31,668 nt of DNA, taken from positions 1 to 31,668 of the forward strand of contig NZOF01000116.1 in assembly GCA_002695185.1 (NCBI GenBank), given 5' to 3'. Positions within the stretch are counted from its first letter, which is position 1. Each line of letters starts with the position of its first letter. The translations under genes and the position numbers were made by a program. This DNA comes from Erythrobacter sp. Lineage in GTDB: Bacteria > Pseudomonadota > Alphaproteobacteria > Sphingomonadales > Sphingomonadaceae. Under the pieces are notes generated by a model, which worked only from the letters and a program-made list of their open reading frames with translations, had not been told where the DNA came from and searched no databases. Positions 23,303 to 31,280 of the stretch are shown in pieces.

Positions 23303-23911
23303 ATGACGCCTTTCGAAATCATCTGCGCCCCGATGCAGGTTTTCATCGCCGAAGTCGGCACCGCCTTCCCCACGCTCGACGATGAGCCCGGCGCAGGCTG
23401 GACGCTGCTGGGCAAGAACGGCTCGCGTTCGACCACCACGGACGGCGTGACCGTCAGCCACACGAAGGCCTTTTCGAAGGTCAAGACCGACGGTGCCACA
23501 GGGCCGGTCAAGGCGACGCTCGATGACGAGGAGCTGATGTTCCGGCTCAACATCCTCGATCTTAGCCTCGAAGCCTACCAGCAGGTCCTGAACGGCAACA
23601 CCATCGCCGAGACGGCAGCAGGATCGGGCACGGTCGGGTTCAAGAAGATCGGGCTTTCGCAGGGACCAAACCGGACCCGCGAATTCGCTCTGATCGCGCG
23701 TGGCGCGTCGCCCTACAACGACGCGCTGCCGCTGCAGTACTGCGTGCCGCGCTGTTACGAGAGCGGCAATGCGGAGCCGATCTTCAAGAAGGGCGGCACG
23801 GGCGCTTCGCTGCGGCTCGAAATGACCGCGCTGGAGGACCTGAGCGACGGCGTCACCGACGACGAGCGCTTCGGCTACCTGATCGCCGCGAACGCCGCCG
23901 CGCTCGCCTGA
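23303..23911 (+). CDS. Major tail (tube) protein, copy 1
   Basis: A 202-aa protein placed between the tail terminator and tail chaperone genes, the standard site of the siphophage tail-tube gene. It opens with MTPFEIICAPMQVF and contains GSRSTTTDGVTVSH, LRLEMTALEDLSD and DERFGYLIAANAA. The AAGGAGACCC ribosome binding site is strong, as expected for an abundant protein. A second gene of the same family lies at 30596-31279 beyond the tail hub. The role comes from position and the general fold-like pattern (beta-rich), not from a catalytic motif. Confidence 0.78.
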   Translation: MTPFEIICAPMQVFIAEVGTAFPTLDDEPGAGWTLLGKNGSRSTTTDGVTVSHTKAFSKVKTDGATGPVKATLDDEELMFRLNILDLSLEAYQQVLNGNTIAETAAGSGTVGFKKIGLSQGPNRTREFALIARGASPYNDALPLQYCVPRCYESGNAEPIFKKGGTGASLRLEMTALEDLSDGVTDDERFGYLIAANAAALA

Positions 23912-23937
23912 TCCAGCCCAGCACCGGAAAGCCGAAA

Positions 23938-24456
23938 ATGGACCAGGCCAGCCCCGAGCCGCTGCTCGACCTCGACACGCTGATCAAGCGCCCCTTCATC
24001 CTGATCGACGATCGCAAGTACGCCGTCCGGACGCCCGACGAACTGAGCGTGGTCGACAGCCACCGCTTCGTGCGCTGGGTCGATCGCGTGCAGGCGCTGC
24101 AGAAGGCGGACCCCGACGCCGACGACGCGGTGCTGGAGGAGCGCGCGGCCGAGCTGGCGGAGCTGGTCGACACGATCGTGCGCAATGCGGTGATCGATCT
24201 GCCCGACGATGTCTTCGCCAAGCTGAGCGGCGCGCAGCTCTGGTCGGTCGTGGATGTTTTTACCGCGCTCCTGATGCGGCGGGCCGTCGCCGTGTCGGGA
24301 GCGATGCACCGGGCGGCGGGGACGATGACGCCGGAGATGGAGAGCGCGCTCCGATCGACTGGGGCGAGCAGCTCCCCAAGCTCCAGCGGTTCTACGGCGG
24401 CGACCCGGAGCGGTGGCTTCATGGCCTTCCTCTCGCGGTTGTTCGCGCATTCGTGA
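23938..24456 (+). CDS. Tail assembly chaperone (G-type), with probable -1 frameshift product
   Basis: A 172-aa protein in the place of the lambda G tail assembly chaperone, which coats the tape measure protein before tube assembly. The first 135 residues are well structured (FILIDDRKYAVRTPDEL, SHRFVRWVDRVQALQKADPDADD, VRNAVIDLPDDVFAKL). After about residue 140 the frame turns into a Ser/Thr-rich string (STGASSSPSSSGSTAA). Over the same bases the -1 frame reads a sensible DWGEQLPKLQRFYGGDPERW. I infer that a fraction of ribosomes shifts to the other frame, giving a GT-type fusion ending at 24680. The ribosome binding site is weak. Confidence 0.78.
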   Translation: MDQASPEPLLDLDTLIKRPFILIDDRKYAVRTPDELSVVDSHRFVRWVDRVQALQKADPDADDAVLEERAAELAELVDTIVRNAVIDLPDDVFAKLSGAQLWSVVDVFTALLMRRAVAVSGAMHRAAGTMTPEMESALRSTGASSSPSSSGSTAATRSGGFMAFLSRLFAHS

Positions 24457-24680
24457 CGATGATGCCGCGCCTCGAAGCGAGCGAGCGGATTGCGCGTGCC
24501 CAGGACATCGCCCTGGGCAGCGGCACGCTTGAGGACGACGCCAAGCGCGAGCTGACCGAGGCGCTGGCGGCGACCGCGCGCGGCCCCCGCCGCGTGAAGG
24601 CCGCGACGCGGCGCGACATCGCGGGCGCGGGCATCGGCCTGCGCGTGAGCCCGGCGAAGGTGGACCAGGACAATGGCTGA
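24357..24680 (+). CDS. Tail chaperone extension (T-like), read by -1 frameshift from G
   Basis: This frame runs open from well before 24357 to the TGA at 24678, with no ATG or GTG before the GTG at 24453. The clearly coding part begins at about 24351-24357 (PIDWGEQLPKLQRFYGGD) and continues through PERWLHGLPLAVVRAF and MPRLEASERIARAQDIAL. It overlaps the G-like gene in the -1 frame. A separate gene starting at 24453 would discard the conserved-looking DWGEQ...PERW stretch. The lambda G/GT arrangement is the model. The exact slip site was not found: no textbook heptamer is present; the four-G run at 24318-24321 is a candidate. The stop overlaps the tape-measure ATG. Confidence 0.65.
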   Translation, partial: DWGEQLPKLQRFYGGDPERWLHGLPLAVVRAFVTMMPRLEASERIARAQDIALGSGTLEDDAKRELTEALAATARGPRRVKAATRRDIAGAGIGLRVSPAKVDQDNG

Positions 24681-27021
24681 GAGCCTCGGCGATGCCCTCC
24701 TGACACTGCGCACGGACGATGGTCCGCTGGAGCAGGGATTGCGCGACGCCCGCCGAAAAGCCGAGCAGACGATGAACGATCTCGCTGCGGCCCAGGCGCG
24801 CGCGACGACCGAAAATCAGGCAGCGAAGGCGGCCTACAAGGCTGGCGAGATCACGCTTGAGCAATACAATCGGAAGTTGCTCGAAACCAAAGCCGACCTC
24901 GCCCAGGTTGATCAGGCACACCGGGCAGCCACGAAGGGCCTTCAGCAATTCGAGCAGCAGAGCAAAGGCGTCGCGACCCAATCGGCTGCCCAGAAAGCTG
25001 GGATGCAGCAGCTCAGCTACCAGATCGGCGACGTCGCGACGATGTACTCGCTCGGCGCGCGGCCGACGCAAATTTTCGCCTCGCAGATCGGGCAGGTGAC
25101 ACAGGCGATCCAGCTGGCCACCGGGGGCACGAGCAAGCTGGCAGCCTTCCTCGGCGGGCCGTGGGGCATGGCGCTGACGGCCGCGACGATCGTGCTCGCA
25201 CCGTTCGTCGCCAAGCTTTTCGAAGCCGAGAAGGCGATGGAGGCGGTCGAGTTTTCGAGTGACGCGATGGGCGATGCGCAGGGCATCCTCGGGAGCGTGA
25301 TCGATCTGACAACGGGCAAGATCAAGGATCAGACCAGCGCGCTGTGGCAGCTGGCGCGGGCGCAGGCGATGTCTGGGGTTATCGAGGCTCGTGCTCGCGC
25401 GACGGAGCTCAAACGGACACTGAAGGGCGAAGCGAGCGAGAAAGGCGACATCGTGCGGGTCGGCGGCGTGCCGATGCTGAAAGGCGGCATGTTCGGCCCG
25501 ACCGGGTTCATGCGTGCCGACTCCCCCACCGCAAAGATCGCGCAGGGCATTCTTAATGGCAGCTTGGACACCGAAACAGCGATCAACCGACTGAATGGTC
25601 TGACTGGCAAAGTGCCGGACGCCAAGATCCAGCAGATGCTTTCGGCGGTGTCCGGTCTTGGCGTCGAAAATGCAAATGTCGATCTCTACGAGAAACTTCT
25701 CGCGGCCCTAAACGGCGATCAAGGCGCGCTTGAGGAGTTCCTTAATCGGCCCGGCCCGAAGAAGCCGCCCAGACCGAAGACGCCGCCCAAGCCGAAGGGC
25801 CCGACGCCCGAGCAGCTGCAGGAGCGTTTCGAGGGGCAGGACGCGCAGCTCCAGCGCGAGACGTTGCAGGCGCAACTGCAGCTGGCGGACACCGCCGACG
25901 AGCGTGCGGCGATCCAGGCGGAGCTGCTGGCGCTGGAACGCGACCAGCGCCTGGCCGAGATCGAGGCGAGCGACCTCAACGACAAGCAGAAGGCGGCGCT
26001 GAAAAAGCGCGTCGAGGAGCTGCTGGGCAAAGACAGCGGCACCGCGCCGGATGGGACGATCCTGGTCAACCCGGACACCAGCCTGCAGGGGCGGCTCGAT
26101 GCGCGCGCCTACGCGGCCGAGATCGAGCGCGAGAATGCCGCGCTGGCGCAGGCGCGGTTCGAAGCCGAGACCGAGGCGTTGCAGATCCAGCTCTCGCTGG
26201 CGGACACCGAGGCCGAGCGGAAGCGGATCGCGCTCAAGCTGCTGGAGGCCGACGAGCGCTATCTCGAATACAAGCTTCAGGAGGTGCTCAACAGCAAGGT
26301 CGCTGACGAGAATGCCAAGGCCGCCGCTCAGATCGCGCTCGATGCGCAGCGGGCGACCGCACCGGGGCGGCGCGAGGAAGTCGCCCGCGCGAACGAGACG
26401 ACGGTGGAGCGCTATCTGCGCGATCTCCAGAAGACGCCCGACCAGATCAACGAGGCGATCGACAGGATCAAGATCGGCGGGCTTGAGGACCTGAACGACG
26501 GGCTGGTCGACACGCTAATGCACGCCAAATCGGTGGGCGAAGCGTTCCGTTCGCTCGGCGATATCTTCAAGTCGGTTGCGGACCAGATCGTCGCCGACCT
26601 GCTGCGCATCGCGATCCAGCAGATGGTGGTCAAGCCGCTGGCGACCTCGCTGTTCGGGGGCGGCGGCGGTGACGGCGGCGCTGGGGGATTTTTCGCCGGG
26701 CTGTTCGCCGAGGGCGGCACGATCCCGACCGGGCAGTTCGGCATCGTCGGCGAGGAAGGACCGGAGATCGCCTTTGCGGGACCGGGCGGGCTCGGCATCC
26801 TCTCCAACAGCGACAGCAAGCGCGCGCTGACCAGCGGCGGCGAGTCGGGGGGCACCAACTTCACCTTCAACATGCCGGTCGACGCGACCGGGGCCGATCC
26901 GGCGGCGATCGGGCGGCTCAATTCGCGGCTCGACCGGCTGGAACGCGACCTGCCCGCCACGATCATCGGCACGGTGCGCGACGCGCAGGATCGGCGCTAT
27001 CTCCCGGGGGGCGCACGATGA
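24673..27021 (+). CDS. Tail tape measure protein
   Basis: A 782-aa protein that sets tail length. The N-terminal 110 residues are a coiled coil (LRDARRKAEQTMNDLAAAQA, LLETKADLAQVDQAHRAA). LSYQIGDVATMYSLGARPTQIFASQIGQV, typical of lambda H-type proteins, lies at 115-143. A hydrophobic membrane-active span is at about 157-183. A Pro/Lys linker (PKKPPRPKTPPKPKGP) and a long Gln/Leu/Glu coiled coil follow. The C terminus has Gly-rich segments with FAEGGTIPTGQFGIVGEEGPE, common in this family. At about 1.5 angstrom per residue the tail would be near 120 nm. It is an estimate that assumes no processing. Confidence 0.92.
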   Translation: MAESLGDALLTLRTDDGPLEQGLRDARRKAEQTMNDLAAAQARATTENQAAKAAYKAGEITLEQYNRKLLETKADLAQVDQAHRAATKGLQQFEQQSKGVATQSAAQKAGMQQLSYQIGDVATMYSLGARPTQIFASQIGQVTQAIQLATGGTSKLAAFLGGPWGMALTAATIVLAPFVAKLFEAEKAMEAVEFSSDAMGDAQGILGSVIDLTTGKIKDQTSALWQLARAQAMSGVIEARARATELKRTLKGEASEKGDIVRVGGVPMLKGGMFGPTGFMRADSPTAKIAQGILNGSLDTETAINRLNGLTGKVPDAKIQQMLSAVSGLGVENANVDLYEKLLAALNGDQGALEEFLNRPGPKKPPRPKTPPKPKGPTPEQLQERFEGQDAQLQRETLQAQLQLADTADERAAIQAELLALERDQRLAEIEASDLNDKQKAALKKRVEELLGKDSGTAPDGTILVNPDTSLQGRLDARAYAAEIERENAALAQARFEAETEALQIQLSLADTEAERKRIALKLLEADERYLEYKLQEVLNSKVADENAKAAAQIALDAQRATAPGRREEVARANETTVERYLRDLQKTPDQINEAIDRIKIGGLEDLNDGLVDTLMHAKSVGEAFRSLGDIFKSVADQIVADLLRIAIQQMVVKPLATSLFGGGGGDGGAGGFFAGLFAEGGTIPTGQFGIVGEEGPEIAFAGPGGLGILSNSDSKRALTSGGESGGTNFTFNMPVDATGADPAAIGRLNSRLDRLERDLPATIIGTVRDAQDRRYLPGGAR

Positions 27022-27731
27022 TCATTCTGCCGCTGCCCGACACGCTCAGCGGTACGCCGCGCGTGAACCTCGACATCCAGCGGGTCGATTACGCTTCGCT
27101 GGAAGCGAGCGGCAAGCAGAGCGGTGTACAGGCGGGCTTCCCGGTGTGGATCGCGCGGCTTGAGTTCGACCAGGTCGATCCGGTCAGCGCGGACCTCTGG
27201 ACCGCGTTCGTCGACAGCCTGGAGGGGCGGCTCAACCGCTTCTACTGCGGCGATCCCTCGCGCCCGCGCCCGATCGCGCACACCTTCGGCATGACCAGCC
27301 TGATCCGGGCGGGCGGGCCGGACGCGGGGGCGACCTTCGACGGAGCGGCATCGAGCTGGAGCCAGAGCATCGATCCGGTGACGCGCCGGGCCACGATCAC
27401 GCTGACGGGCCTGCCTGAGGGCTTCACCCTGAGCCCGCGCGACCTGATCGGGTTCAAGTGGGATGCCGAGGGCGCGGAAGCGGGCAGTTTCGAACGGCGC
27501 ACGCTGGCGCGCTGCGCAACCTCGGCCGTGGCCGACGCGGCGGGCGTGATCAGCGTCATCGCCAATCCGCCGCTCAATCCCGCGCTACTGCCCGCAGGCG
27601 CGATCGCGCATCTCGACGATCCGGTCTGCGTGATGTCGCAGGTGACCGAGCAGACCGAGCTGGGGCCGATCGGCGCGGCAGGGACGATGAACGGCGGCAC
27701 GATCGTCGGCCTGCAGGATCTGCGGCCATGA
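27018..27731 (+). CDS. Distal tail protein candidate
   Basis: A 237-aa beta-rich protein following the tape measure. The N terminus (IILPLPDTLSGTPRVNLDIQRVDYASLEASGKQSGVQAGF, then PVWIARLEFDQVDPVSADLWTAFVDSLEGRLNRFYCGD) reads like a siphophage distal tail protein, which forms the ring at the tube tip. The remainder holds short beta strands (ATITLTGLPEGFTLSPRDLIGF). The order tape measure, distal tail, DUF2163-like, DUF6950-like, hub is characteristic of tails in alphaproteobacterial phages. Role inferred from order. It overlaps both neighbours by four bases. Confidence 0.68.
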   Translation: MIILPLPDTLSGTPRVNLDIQRVDYASLEASGKQSGVQAGFPVWIARLEFDQVDPVSADLWTAFVDSLEGRLNRFYCGDPSRPRPIAHTFGMTSLIRAGGPDAGATFDGAASSWSQSIDPVTRRATITLTGLPEGFTLSPRDLIGFKWDAEGAEAGSFERRTLARCATSAVADAAGVISVIANPPLNPALLPAGAIAHLDDPVCVMSQVTEQTELGPIGAAGTMNGGTIVGLQDLRP

Positions 27732-28348
27732 AGACGATCGCGCCAGCCGCGCTTGCCGCGCTCGACCGGGGGGACGCGATCGTGGTGGGGGCGATCGAGA
27801 TTGCGGCCGATCCGGTTTCGCGGGTGTGGGGTGGACCCTGGCCGATCACGTTCGACGGGCGCACGTTCGAGCCGCTGGGCGACCGCACGATGGTGCAGGT
27901 GGCGAGCGGCGCGCTGGGCGGGCAGGCGCAGTCGATCACGCTGACGCTTTCCGGCCTGGAGCCCGAGCTGCTGGAGCTACTGGAGGCAGCCGAGGTTGCG
28001 GGTGCGCCGACAACGCTCTGGCGGCTGATCTTCGATTCCAGCGGCACGGTGCTGCTGGGCTACAACGTCTGGGGGCGCGGTCGGCTCGACACGCTCGACC
28101 GAGAGGAAGAAATCGGCGGGACGGCAACGATCACCGCGAAGGTGGAGACGCCAGCCCGGAGTATGGGCAAGCGCGGCGCGCGGATGCGGTCCGATGCCGA
28201 TCAGCGGCTGATCGATCCGGACGACGGCTTTTTCAAGCACGTCGCCTACGCGGGGGAGAAGAAGCTGTACTGGGGCGGACGTGCGCCGGAACGCGCGGGA
28301 AGCGTGCTGAGCGATTCGATCCGCGCCATTCGGCGAGCAATGCGATGA
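27728..28348 (+). CDS. Tail tip protein, DUF2163/BR0599-like
   Basis: A 206-aa protein. The block RVWGGPWPITFDGRTFEPLGDRTMVQVASGALGGQAQSITLTLSG matches the N-terminal domain of tail-tip proteins of the DUF2163/BR0599 type: a strand-rich domain that contacts the distal tail ring. The end (RSDADQRLIDPDDGFFKHVAYAGEKKLYWGG) is a conserved-looking loop found in the same families. Fold and position support a baseplate role; the detailed family name is by pattern. Confidence 0.65.
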   Translation: MKTIAPAALAALDRGDAIVVGAIEIAADPVSRVWGGPWPITFDGRTFEPLGDRTMVQVASGALGGQAQSITLTLSGLEPELLELLEAAEVAGAPTTLWRLIFDSSGTVLLGYNVWGRGRLDTLDREEEIGGTATITAKVETPARSMGKRGARMRSDADQRLIDPDDGFFKHVAYAGEKKLYWGGRAPERAGSVLSDSIRAIRRAMR

Positions 28349-28767
28349 GCGTCGAGCGTAACATCCCCGCGCTGCTCGACTGGATCGCGATGCACCGCTT
28401 CCAGCCGCACAGCTGGAAGCGTGGCGGCGATTGCGTGAGCTTCGCGCTGGGCGGCGTGCACGCACAGACCGGGATCGATCATCTGGCGGACTTGCCGCGC
28501 TGGGCGAGCCGTGCCGAGGCGCTGGCCGTAGCGCGCGAGCTCGGCGGGCTGACCAAAGCGCTCGATGCGCGGCTCGTCCCGATTGCGCCCGCTCTGGCGC
28601 AGCGTGGCGACGTGGCCGGGCTGCCCGATCGCGCCTTCGGCGTGCGGCTGATGATCGTCGAGGGCGACCTTCTCTGCGGCCCCGGAGAGGCGCGGCAGGA
28701 GCGTCTGCCTCGCAGCGCGATGGTCCGCGCCTGGTCGGCGCTTCCGCCGAGGGAACCGGGCGAATGA
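28345..28767 (+). CDS. DUF6950 / NlpC-P60-like tail tip protein
   Basis: A 140-aa protein. The pattern ALLDWIAMHRFQPHSWKRGGDCVSFALGGVHAQTG has a conserved Cys in GGDCVSFALG (about C48), and FGVRLMIVEGDLLCGPGEARQERLPRSAMVRAWSA follows. It resembles the DUF6950 or NlpC/P60-like protein that precedes the tail hub in many alphaproteobacterial phages. A peptidase role, opening the cell wall during DNA entry, is possible for the NlpC group; here a clear His is not identifiable, so the enzyme may be inactive. The stop overlaps the hub ATG. Confidence 0.65.
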   Translation: MSVERNIPALLDWIAMHRFQPHSWKRGGDCVSFALGGVHAQTGIDHLADLPRWASRAEALAVARELGGLTKALDARLVPIAPALAQRGDVAGLPDRAFGVRLMIVEGDLLCGPGEARQERLPRSAMVRAWSALPPREPGE

Positions 28768-30596
28768 GCAAGGTCCTAACGGCAGTCGGGGTTATCGTCG
28801 GTGGCGCGATCGTCGCCGCGGTGACGGGTAATTTCTTCCTCGTCTACGTGGGCTTCGGCATGCTGGCGAGCGCGCTGCTGACGCCGTCCTACGATGGCGG
28901 AGAGCGGGCGGCGAACGCTGCGACTCTGCAGATCGGCGAAGGGCCGCGATCGGCCATCGTCGGCCGGATGGCGGAGACCGGCAGCCTGGTCGACGCGTTC
29001 AACTACGGCGGCGAATACGGCACCGACTGGGAAGTGCTGGTCGTTGCGATTGCCGACCACCGCTGCGATGCGCTGGAAGGCTTCTTCGTCGACGACACTT
29101 ACCACACCTACACCGGCGACGGCACGGTGCCTGGATTCAACGGCCAGCTGCAGGTCTACTGGCGCGACGGCAGCTGGGATCAGACGGTGCCGTCTATCCT
29201 GCTGGAGAATTGCCCGGTCGTCAGCGGCCAGCCGACGTGGACGGCGAACGATCGCGGGCGCAGCGTCGCTTATGTCATTTTCGCCTACAAGGCCGACGAT
29301 CCGGAAGATGAAGACGCCGAGCCGGTGTGGCCGGGTGGTCGCCCGCGCTTCCGCCCCGTCGTGCGCGGGATGCGCTGCTACGATGCGCGGCTCGATAGCA
29401 GCGTAGGCGGTTCGGGCGCGCACCGGCGCGACGATCCGGACACCTGGACGTGGAGCGAGAACCCGATCGTCGTCCGCTATAACTGGGTTCGCGGCATCTT
29501 CGCGGGCGACAAGGTGGACCAGCCCGAGATGCTGCTGGTCGGGCGCGGTCTCTCCGCGATCGAGGCCCCGCCGCAGAACGTCTTCGCGCGCGCCAATATC
29601 TGCGCCGAGCTGGTCGACGGTGCCCCGCGCTATCGCGTCGGCGCGGTGATCAGCGCAGGTGAGACGCACCTCGCGGTGGAAGAGGACTTTGCAGCAGCGT
29701 GCGCGGGGGTGATCATCCAGCCAGAGGGCGCGGTCGAGATCGATCCGGGCGCAGCCAAGAGCCCGGTCGCCCACTTCACCGATGCAGACATGGTGGTGAC
29801 GACACGACGGCGCTGGTCCGACATCCTGAGCAGCGGGGACGATGGCTGGGTCAACACCGTCGTCTCTACCTTCATCGATCCGGCCCAGCGGTGGAAAGAA
29901 CGCTCTGCACCGCCCGCGCGGGTGCTCGCGGACATCATCGCCGACGAAGGCCCGCGCGAACAGACCCTGCGCCTCTCGATGGTGCCGTATTATGCGCAGG
30001 CGTGGCGCGTCGCCGAGATCGTCCGGCGGCTCGGCCGGTTCTTCGGCCGGGGCGAGGTGGTGTTGCCGCCGCGCTTTGCAGAGATCGAGGAAGGCGACTG
30101 GGTGACCTGGCAGAGCGACCGGCACTTCGACGGTGCAACGAAGACCTTCCGCGTCGAAGCGTGGGGATCTGACGCGGGATGGCGGCACCAGCTGCAGCTT
30201 CGCGAGATCGAAGCGAGCGCGTTCACGGATGTGCCCGTTCCAGCCGACAATGCGGTTGTCGTGCAGCAGTCCCCACCGGCGTCGCCCGATACGCCGGGGT
30301 TCGATGCCTGGCTGCTGCAGGCGGTCGAGTTTGCGGGCACAGGCGGTGCCGCAGGCCTGCGCGTGGTAGGCTTCGTCGACAGTCTGGCAGCATCGCGTCT
30401 GAGAGTGGACTACCGCGAAGAAGGCGCGACCGGCTGGATCACGGAAGGCGATTTCAGCCGTGACACCACCGAGGTTCTCATCGCCCCGGTCGCCGACGCG
30501 ACGTCCTACGAAGTGTCTATCCGCTACGTCGTCGACGGACGCGCCACGCCGCGCCTCATCCTTGGACCGGTCACCACTGGCGCAGGGGGAGCTTAA
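28764..30596 (+). CDS. Tail hub / host-specificity protein
   Basis: A 610-aa protein, the largest tail-tip protein in the window. The N terminus has two hydrophobic spans (about 4-20 and 22-40), as is common in hub proteins of this type. LQIGEGPRSAIVGRMAETGSLVDAFNYGGEYGTDWEV and YVIFAYKADDPEDEDAEPVWPGGRPRFRPVVRGMRCYDAR are the family pattern, with DPDTWTWSENPIVV. The middle (MVVTTRRRWSDI, RVLADIIADEGP) is hub-domain-like. The C-terminal 100 residues resemble a fibronectin-III domain (LRVDYREEGATGWITEGDFS, SYEVSIRYVVDGRA). It probably binds the receptor or joins fibres. Alternative: a fibre-attachment protein. Confidence 0.8.
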   Translation: MSKVLTAVGVIVGGAIVAAVTGNFFLVYVGFGMLASALLTPSYDGGERAANAATLQIGEGPRSAIVGRMAETGSLVDAFNYGGEYGTDWEVLVVAIADHRCDALEGFFVDDTYHTYTGDGTVPGFNGQLQVYWRDGSWDQTVPSILLENCPVVSGQPTWTANDRGRSVAYVIFAYKADDPEDEDAEPVWPGGRPRFRPVVRGMRCYDARLDSSVGGSGAHRRDDPDTWTWSENPIVVRYNWVRGIFAGDKVDQPEMLLVGRGLSAIEAPPQNVFARANICAELVDGAPRYRVGAVISAGETHLAVEEDFAAACAGVIIQPEGAVEIDPGAAKSPVAHFTDADMVVTTRRRWSDILSSGDDGWVNTVVSTFIDPAQRWKERSAPPARVLADIIADEGPREQTLRLSMVPYYAQAWRVAEIVRRLGRFFGRGEVVLPPRFAEIEEGDWVTWQSDRHFDGATKTFRVEAWGSDAGWRHQLQLREIEASAFTDVPVPADNAVVVQQSPPASPDTPGFDAWLLQAVEFAGTGGAAGLRVVGFVDSLAASRLRVDYREEGATGWITEGDFSRDTTEVLIAPVADATSYEVSIRYVVDGRATPRLILGPVTTGAGGA

Positions 30597-31279
30597 TGAC
30601 GCCGCACGAGATCATCACCGCACCCTACACGATCTGGACCGCGCCGCTGGGCACGGCATTCCCGGCCGTGGGCGAAGCGCCCGGCGCGGACTGGGCGTTG
30701 CTGGGCACGCGCGGCAGCCGCAGCGTCTCCCAAGACGGGGTCGCGGTTCAGCACCTCAGCCAGTTCACCACGTCGCAGACGGCGGGAGCGCTGGGCGCGA
30801 CCTTCGGGTTCGACACGCTGGGCGGAATGCGGGTGCAGGTCCGCCTGCTCGACATCACGCTGGAACAGTACGCGATCGCGCTGGGCGGCAATGCGGTGAC
30901 CCGCACGCGGCCGGAGCTGGAAACGGTCGGCGTACGCTCGATCGGGCTGAGCAGGCCGCGCCGGGCTGGCGCGCCGTTCGCCGTGCTGGTGCGCGGACCG
31001 TCGCCTTACTTCGGCGGGCAGTCTGCGCAGTACGAGCTGCCCCGCTGCCTCGAAACGGGGGGCGGTGCGGACGTGGTCTACCGGCGCGGCAAGCCGACCG
31101 GGCTGGCGCTCCAATTCCTCGCCCTGGAGGACCCGGCCGCGACGAGCGAAGAGACCCGCTTCGGCAGGCTGGTCGCGGGATACGCGGTCCAGCTGATCGA
31201 GTTCGAAGGCAGCACCCAAAGCGGTGTGCTGGGCTTCGACGGCTCCGAACAATCCGGCACATTTGCAAAGGAAGACTGA
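30596..31279 (+). CDS. Tail-tube-like protein, copy 2 (paralogue of 23303-23911)
   Basis: A 227-aa protein that matches the tail tube gene along its length: MTPHEIITAPY, GTAFPAVGEAPGADWALLG, GSRSVSQDGVAVQH, LLDITLEQYAIALGGN, RGPSPYFGG, QYELPRCLE and ALEDPAATSEETRFGRLVAGYA all have counterparts at the same order and spacing in copy 1. It ends in a unique Gly/Ser/Phe tail (QSGVLGFDGSEQSGTF). Its place after the hub, not beside the chaperone, suggests a special role, for example a tail-tip or fibre adaptor. The TAATG junction couples it to the hub gene. Confidence 0.75.
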   Translation: MTPHEIITAPYTIWTAPLGTAFPAVGEAPGADWALLGTRGSRSVSQDGVAVQHLSQFTTSQTAGALGATFGFDTLGGMRVQVRLLDITLEQYAIALGGNAVTRTRPELETVGVRSIGLSRPRRAGAPFAVLVRGPSPYFGGQSAQYELPRCLETGGGADVVYRRGKPTGLALQFLALEDPAATSEETRFGRLVAGYAVQLIEFEGSTQSGVLGFDGSEQSGTFAKED

Positions 31280-31280
31280 A

